Position numbers and translations under genes: made by a program. The notes beneath the pieces are model-generated. The model did not search any database. It was not told the DNA's origin and saw nothing but the letters and a program-made list of their open reading frames with translations. From Pseudomonadota bacterium (lineage in GTDB: Bacteria > Pseudomonadota > Alphaproteobacteria > Rhizobiales > Xanthobacteraceae): 6,671 nucleotides of DNA. The stretch spans positions 1 through 6,671 of the forward strand of contig JAEWHY010000422.1 in NCBI GenBank assembly GCA_023387555.1, given 5' to 3'. Of the stretch, positions 6,556-6,671 are shown piece by piece; the stretch's first letter is position 1, and the number at the start of each line of letters is the position of its first letter.

Positions 6556-6671
6556 GTATTCAACTGATCTCGCCCTGTCCGGTTCTGATTTCGTAATGAA
6601 ATCAAAGAGTAAGCCGCGTTACATCCGGTTTTTTCAGGTTGTATTGCGGTGTCCGAACAGGGGATGTGCTG
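6556..6671 (-). other. Low-GC leader upstream of the porin; no signal-peptide coding sequence
   Basis: These 116 bp are about 47% GC by my count, clearly lower than the genes around them. On the minus strand no frame encodes a signal peptide: the only ATG is followed at once by TAA, and the porin frame meets that same TAA at 6621-6619. The stretch looks like non-coding leader or promoter DNA, but I could not place confident -35/-10 boxes. It includes a perfect inverted repeat, listed separately. Confidence 0.5.
6586..6604. repeat. 19-bp inverted repeat upstream of the porin
   Basis: TGATTTC and GAAATCA form perfect 7-bp arms around a 5-bp centre, GTAAT. The repeat is AT-rich, has no adjoining T-run of terminator type, and lies about 31 bp upstream of the GTG. 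Its size and symmetry fit a dimeric regulator's operator, but it could also be a chance palindrome or a remnant of the event that altered the porin 5' end. Confidence 0.45.

Noticed and set aside
5161..6567. A 468-codon open frame on the plus strand across the whole porin gene.
   Set aside because: It mirrors the porin exactly in antisense, lacks recognisable domains, and has Arg/Val/Ala/Gly-rich composition expected of the reverse of GC-biased codons.

Overview
The window looks like a core chromosomal segment of a GC-rich alphaproteobacterium, most likely from the Bradyrhizobium/Rhodopseudomonas/Afipia group (Nitrobacteraceae). The evidence is the high GC with GC-rich third positions, the dapA-smpB pair next to a divergent Slt-type lytic transglycosylase, and a Porin_2-family porin ending in the N-F-W-P tail typical of that group. 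This placement is from recognition only; no search was run.

Layout: the left end (1-1381, minus strand) holds dapA (4-hydroxy-tetrahydrodipicolinate synthase) followed 25 bp downstream by smpB (trans-translation factor). smpB is cut by the window edge, probably only a few codons short of its end. A 275-bp divergent intergenic region (1382-1656) separates dapA from a large plus-strand gene (1657-4071). That gene encodes an exported soluble lytic murein transglycosylase, probably starting at TTG, with an unusual Lys/Ala/Thr-rich repeat segment after its signal peptide. After 63 bp comes an alpha/beta hydrolase (4135-5049) with a complete Ser-Asp-His triad. The right end (5173-6555, minus strand) is a porin converging on the hydrolase. 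A strong hairpin terminator lies between the two stop codons.

How the genes relate: DapA makes the precursor of meso-diaminopimelate, a peptidoglycan component, and the divergent transglycosylase cleaves peptidoglycan strands in the periplasm, so those neighbours share a cell-wall theme. SmpB rescues stalled ribosomes and probably only shares a transcript with dapA. The hydrolase substrate cannot be read from the sequence. The porin belongs in the outer membrane.

The most notable observation is at the porin 5' end. The reading frame is intact through the whole mature barrel but has no signal peptide. The family-like sequence stops at about position 6564 and gives way to about 107 bp of lower-GC DNA with an in-frame stop and a perfect 7-bp inverted repeat. 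This looks like a 5'-truncated or recombined porin. I see no sign of a new multi-gene system, CRISPR array, insertion sequence, tRNA or rRNA.
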